A DNA stretch of 64,000 nt from NCBI GenBank assembly GCA_021442155.1, contig CM038215.1, positions 10,564,976 through 10,628,975 on the forward strand, written 5' to 3'. The notes beneath the pieces are model-generated. The model was given only the letters and a program-made list of their open reading frames with translations, was not told the origin of the DNA and did not search any database. Shown piece by piece: positions 60,030 to 64,000 of the stretch. Source of the DNA: Cymbidium sinense. Taxonomy: Eukaryota > Streptophyta > Magnoliopsida > Asparagales > Orchidaceae. The position numbers were made by a program, and so were the translations under genes. Numbering within the stretch: position 1 is the stretch's first letter; every line of letters starts with the position of its first letter.

Positions 60030-60150
60030 GAGTCACGAAGTTGTGACAAGAACAGGTTGAGATTGGCCCAAGGCCAACAATCTATAGGGAATCCAAGAGG
60101 GAAAGCAGTCGAAACTTCACCAAGAACGGCAGGGATCCCAAAATCACCCA

Positions 60151-61205
60151 ATAATAAGGTTTAGTTTAGTTTTAGGTTTAGTGTTTATTAGTTTTTATTG
60201 CATTTTATTAGTTTTAGGTTATTATTAGTATATTATTAGTTTCATGTTTAGTTTAGTTTGTTTAGTGTTAGTTAGGTTATTATTTTAGTTTTATTAGTTT
60301 TAATTTTATTTATTATTATTTTTAGTTAGTTTAGTGGGCGGGTTGGTTTTGTATGTTAGTTTATTTGTTTAGTTAGTTTGTTTATTCTGGTTTAGTTTAT
60401 TGTAGTTTATTTATTAGTTATTATTAGTTAGTTTATTTATTATTAGTTAGTTAGTTATTTATTTAGTTTAGTTAGTTATTATTATTAGTTTATGGTTTTA
60501 TTATTATTTAGGTTTTAGTTAATTTTAGTTAGTGGTTTAGTTTTATTAGTTTAGTTTTGTTAGTTTATTTACTAGTATATTAGTTAAGTTTATTAGTTTT
60601 ATTAGTTCAGTTATGGGTTTAGGTTTATTTGTTTATTATTATTAGTTTTTTAGTTTAGTTTATGGTTTAGTTTTTTATAAGTTATTATTAGTTATTTATT
60701 GTTTATTATTATTATTGGTTTAGTTGGTTGGTTTGTTATTAGTTTTATTTTAGTTTATTATTATTAATAGTTTATGTTCATTATTTATTTTATTTATTTA
60801 GTTAGGGTTTAGGGTTTAGTTTTTTAGTTATTTATTAGTTAGTTTATTATTAGTTTACTAGTTTAGTTAGTTATTTTATTATTATTATTTATTATTTAGT
60901 TTAGTTAATTAGTTTATTAGTTATTAGTTTTTGGTTATTAGTTATTTATTATTAATTTTATTTAGTTTATTATTAGTGTTAGTTTTTTTATTAGTTATTC
61001 ATAGGTTTTTAGTTTATTAGGTTTTATTAGTTAGCAATTTGTTAGTTTTAGTTTAGTTTTATAATTAGTTTATTAGTTTTTTTAGTTAATGTTTAGTAAT
61101 TATTATTTGTTTAATTTATTTAGTTATTACTTATTTTACTTTAGTTTAGTTTGTTATTATTAGTTTTATTAATTTAGGTTTTGGGGTTTAGTTTTAGTTT
61201 ATTTA

Positions 61206-61251
<46 letters not shown>

Positions 61252-61905
61252 GTTTCAGTTAGTTTATTTATTAGTTATTTATTTAGTTAGTTTAGTTATT
61301 ATTAGTTTATTATAATTAGCTAGTTATTATTAGTTTAATTATTTAGCTTTTATTTAGTTTATTATTATTTATTAGTTTAGTTAGTTTAGTGTTTAGTTTA
61401 GTTTAGTTTTAGTTATTTATTATTTTGTTTATTATTATTATTATTATTAGTTTAGTTTATTTAGTTTTTATGTTATTAGGTTTTATTATTATTTCATGTT
61501 TTTTAGTTATTATTAGTTTTTTGTTTAGTTCATTTATTATTATTATTAATTATTAGTTTAGTTATTTTTATTAGTTTATTATTATTAGTTTATTTATTAT
61601 GTTTCGTTTATTATTATTAGGTTTAGTTTGTTTTTTTTTTATTTTTAGTTTATTATTAGTTTACTATTTTTATTATTATTATTAGTTTAGTTATTAGTTT
61701 TATTTTGTTTAGTTTATTATTAGTTTATTAGCTTAGTGTTAGTTATTATTAGTTATTTAGTTTTAGTTTATTAGTTTTTAGATTTATTATTAGTTTTAGT
61801 TATTATTATTGAGTTAGTTTATTATTAAGTTTAGTTTGTTTATTAATTTATTAGTTTAGTTTAGTTATTAGTTAGTTATTATTAATAGTTATTTATTAGT
61901 TATTT
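60151..61905 (+). repeat. TTATTAG/TTTAG degenerate array
   Basis: 1.75 kb of TTATTAG, TTTAGTT and TATTAGTTTA words, nearly free of TTTAGGG. It differs from all other arrays in the window by the frequency of TTATTAG. It lies between the 5' end of LINE-E and the truncated 3' side of LINE-F. No gene seen. Confidence 0.9.
61209..61250. repeat. (TTA)n microsatellite
   Basis: Uninterrupted TTA trinucleotide run of about 42 bases within the TTATTAG array. Confidence 0.95.
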
Positions 61906-64000
61906 AGTTAACAATGATAGTAGCAGTAGAGTGTGTAGATAAAAGTGAGTGAATAAAGCCATTGCTAATCCAATTATCTTGCAAAAAGAAATAAGAACCC
62001 AAATGAATACCCCAAGATATTAAGGATTCAACAACCCATTTAATGGAGCAAAGCCTTTTCCAAACCGGAGAGTCACCAACTTTATAAGCACAAATAAAAG
62101 GGTGTTTACCTTGGAAATATTTTTCCACCATAAAATTAGTATAAAGGCTAATTATTTTTAAAATTCCACCATAGCAGATGAGAGAAGGTAGTCATAGTTT
62201 CATGAATAGTTTTCAACCAAGACCTCCTTCACCCAAAGGACCACAACATTTATGCCAGGATGTCTAATCCATTCTTTTAATAGAATTATTAGATCCCCAA
62301 AAATATTTATTATGCAAGCGATCAATTCTAATAAGAGTAGAATTAGTGGGAATAATAGTTTGAATCAAATAAAGAGGCATAGAAATGAGAGTTCTTTTAA
62401 GAATAGTGAGCATGCCACCAAAGGAAAGTAAATGGAATTCCCAAACAAAATTTTTATTTATACATTTGTAAATTAACTCATCAAAAACATGGGATTGTTT
62501 TGTACCTTTAAATAGAGGAGCACCCAAGTACTTAAGAGGTTAGTGTTGATGTTTATAATTAGTGATTTTCTAGATTTGATTGATTTTATTATTAGAGATA
62601 CTTGAAGAAATAATAAAATAGCTTTTGTTATCATTGATAGAAAGACCACTTTCTCTACCAAATTTATTTAATTAAATCTTGAGGTTCTTGATATGTTTAA
62701 AAGAATAACTGCAAAAAATAATGAAATCATCTACAAAGCTTAAGTGGGAAATAGAAAGACCACCAAGAGTTATGTAGCACATACTTGGATTGTTTAAAAA
62801 TAACTCATTGATGCTCCTAGATAAGTACTCAACAACAATAATAAATAAAGCAGAGAGATAAAGGATCCCCTTTTCTTAAGCAATGGGAAGAAGGAAAGAA
62901 GCCCAAAGCTCTCCCATTAAGAAAACTAGAGAACCAAGCATTATTAATACAATTTTTAATAAGAAAAATATATTTATCAAAAAACCCAATTAAATTTAGA
63001 ATATGGAAAAGGAAATCCCAAGAGATATTATCAAAAGTTTTGATAATATCAAATTTGAAAAGAATGTGGCCTCCTCTAATCTTATCATCTAAATCATGAA
63101 TTAACTCCTAAGAAAGTAAAATATTATCATAAATAGATATACCTCTAACAAAACCAATTTGGTCAGAGAGATAATCTTATGAAGTAAAGGACTAAGTGTG
63201 TTGTCTAGAATTTTGGAAATCAGCTCATTGAAGAAGGTGCAAAGACTAATAGGTCTAAAATTACTCCAATAGTCTAGATTATCCTTCTTAAGTATGAGAA
63301 CAATGGAAGTGCTAAAAAAAATATAGGAAAATGATTACCATTAAAAATATCAACCACAACCCTAATCAAATCATTTTTAATAATAAATCAACATTTTTGA
63401 AAACATTGAGTAGTGAAACCCTCCGGACCAGCTATAGAATCTATGTTCATGCTATTAAGAACTTTAAAAATTTCATAGTAAGCAAATCATTGTCATCATT
63501 GGTAATAATAGAAGGAATCAAGTGTGATTTAGAAATAGCTTCATAAGAATAACTTTTATTAAGAATATTTTTAAAGTAATTAATAACTGAATCCTTAATA
63601 TCATTATTCTCCATAATCCATTCTCCATTGCCATCTTTAATTTTTTTTAATATTATTTAAAGCTCTCTTTTTATTAACTAAAGCATGGAAATACCTACTA
63701 TTCCTATCACCATCCGCAATATGTTTACTAGTAACTATTTGATGCAATAAGTCTCTTTCATATTTTGAAAATTAACAAGTTTATCTTTCTCCTCAGTCAA
63801 GTCCTTAATCTTAGAAGGATCAAACATAATAGAGACCTCAAGATCACAAACCATTTTGTCCATATCATTGGTATTAGTAGAAAGGTTATTAAAATAATGT
63901 TTATTCCACCAACCCAGATTTTTCTTAAGTCTTTTATGCTTAAAACAATGTCTATTCATATCCATAATTGAATAATTAGGACCTAAAGGAGCTTTCCAAT
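61906..64000 (-). mobile_element. LINE-F: L1-type LINE, truncated at its 3' side, 5' part outside the window
   Basis: From 61906 the sequence matches LINE-A from about 1551 (connection region) onward and LINE-D from about 43955. The RNase H, zf-RVT and 3' region are missing. The loss of the 3' side is not what reverse transcription normally produces, so a later deletion or rearrangement is likely. The junction shares AGTTAAC (61906-61912) with the array. Confidence 0.87.
61906..64000 (-). pseudogene. LINE-F ORF2 remnant (reverse transcriptase)
   Basis: On minus the connection region is at 61904-62131 (GKHPFICAYKVGDSPVWKRL, then CSIKWVVESLISWG). An RT thumb-like region is at about 62264-62527 (GAPLFKG and WEFHLLSFGGMLTILKRTL). 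The catalytic VDD is encoded at 62726-62734. Finger/palm parts extend to the window edge, with SGPEGFTT-type coding near 63410-63435. Stops and frameshifts break it. The endonuclease and ORF1 would lie beyond 64000. Confidence 0.87.

Larger units (their letters stand above)
56908..60150 (-). mobile_element. LINE-E: ORF1 plus 3' region, no ORF2
   Basis: A 3.2-kb element on minus. It has a 5' leader (60030-60150), a start codon at 60027-60029, ORF1 down to about 58190, and then directly a 3' region with stem-loop (56967-57032), AATAAA (plus TTTATT at 56927-56932) and a poly(A) tail (plus T-run 56908-56914). Endonuclease, RT and RNase H are missing. ORF1 differs clearly from the other copies, so this is another subfamily. 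With both ends present it resembles a non-autonomous deletion derivative. The 3' flank AGGGTTTAGAG equals that of LINE-B. Confidence 0.87.

Overview
The window looks like nuclear, heterochromatic DNA from a land plant, probably one with a large genome. Three things point there: the heptamer TTTAGGG (plant telomere type) and its decay products fill more than half of it; the retrotransposons are plant-type L1 LINEs (DUF4283 plus CCHC ORF1; EN-RT-zf-RVT-RNase H ORF2); and the embedded gene fragments are a glycine-rich RNA-binding protein (GRP) and a ribosomal stalk protein P0 of plant type. I cannot name the species. I see no intact host gene, no rRNA or tRNA gene and no CRISPR array. Every protein-like stretch is a decayed transposon ORF or a gene fragment.

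Layout: 1-6085 LINE-A (minus). 6086-11473 telomere-like repeat with GRP modules 1-3. 11474-21127 LINE-B (minus), split by a 4.9-kb non-coding segment at 14423-19299 that carries a four-copy 260-bp tandem repeat. 21128-24470 telomere-like repeat with GRP modules 4-5. 24471-25721 LINE-C, a 5'-truncated LINE flanked by an 11-bp direct repeat. 25733-40344 about 14.6 kb of telomere-like and TTTAGG/TTTA repeat with GRP module 6. 40345-47900 LINE-D, the most complete copy. 47901-48850 TTTAAG-type repeat. 48851-51085 non-coding transposon-like DNA whose right half matches the segment inside LINE-B. 51086-56907 telomere-like repeat with GRP modules 7-8 and an RPP0 pseudogene fragment. 56908-60150 LINE-E, which has ORF1 and the 3' region but no ORF2. 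60151-61905 TTATTAG-rich repeat. 61906-64000 LINE-F, running off the window.

How the parts fit: all six LINEs, all eight GRP modules and the RPP0 fragment lie in the same orientation, with their sense strand on minus. They are embedded in arrays whose G-rich strand is always plus. Two divergent LINEs share the same 11-bp telomere-like 3' flank followed by a T-run (their poly(A) tail read on plus). Four LINE 3' ends can fold the same two-part stem-loop although the outer stem sequence differs between copies. The simplest reading is a LINE family that tends to insert into telomere-type repeat, recognises its RNA through a 3' structure, and has also retroposed cellular mRNAs, followed by amplification of composite units. 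That is inference: shared duplication history could explain part of the pattern. All boundaries inside repeat arrays are approximate, within tens of bases.
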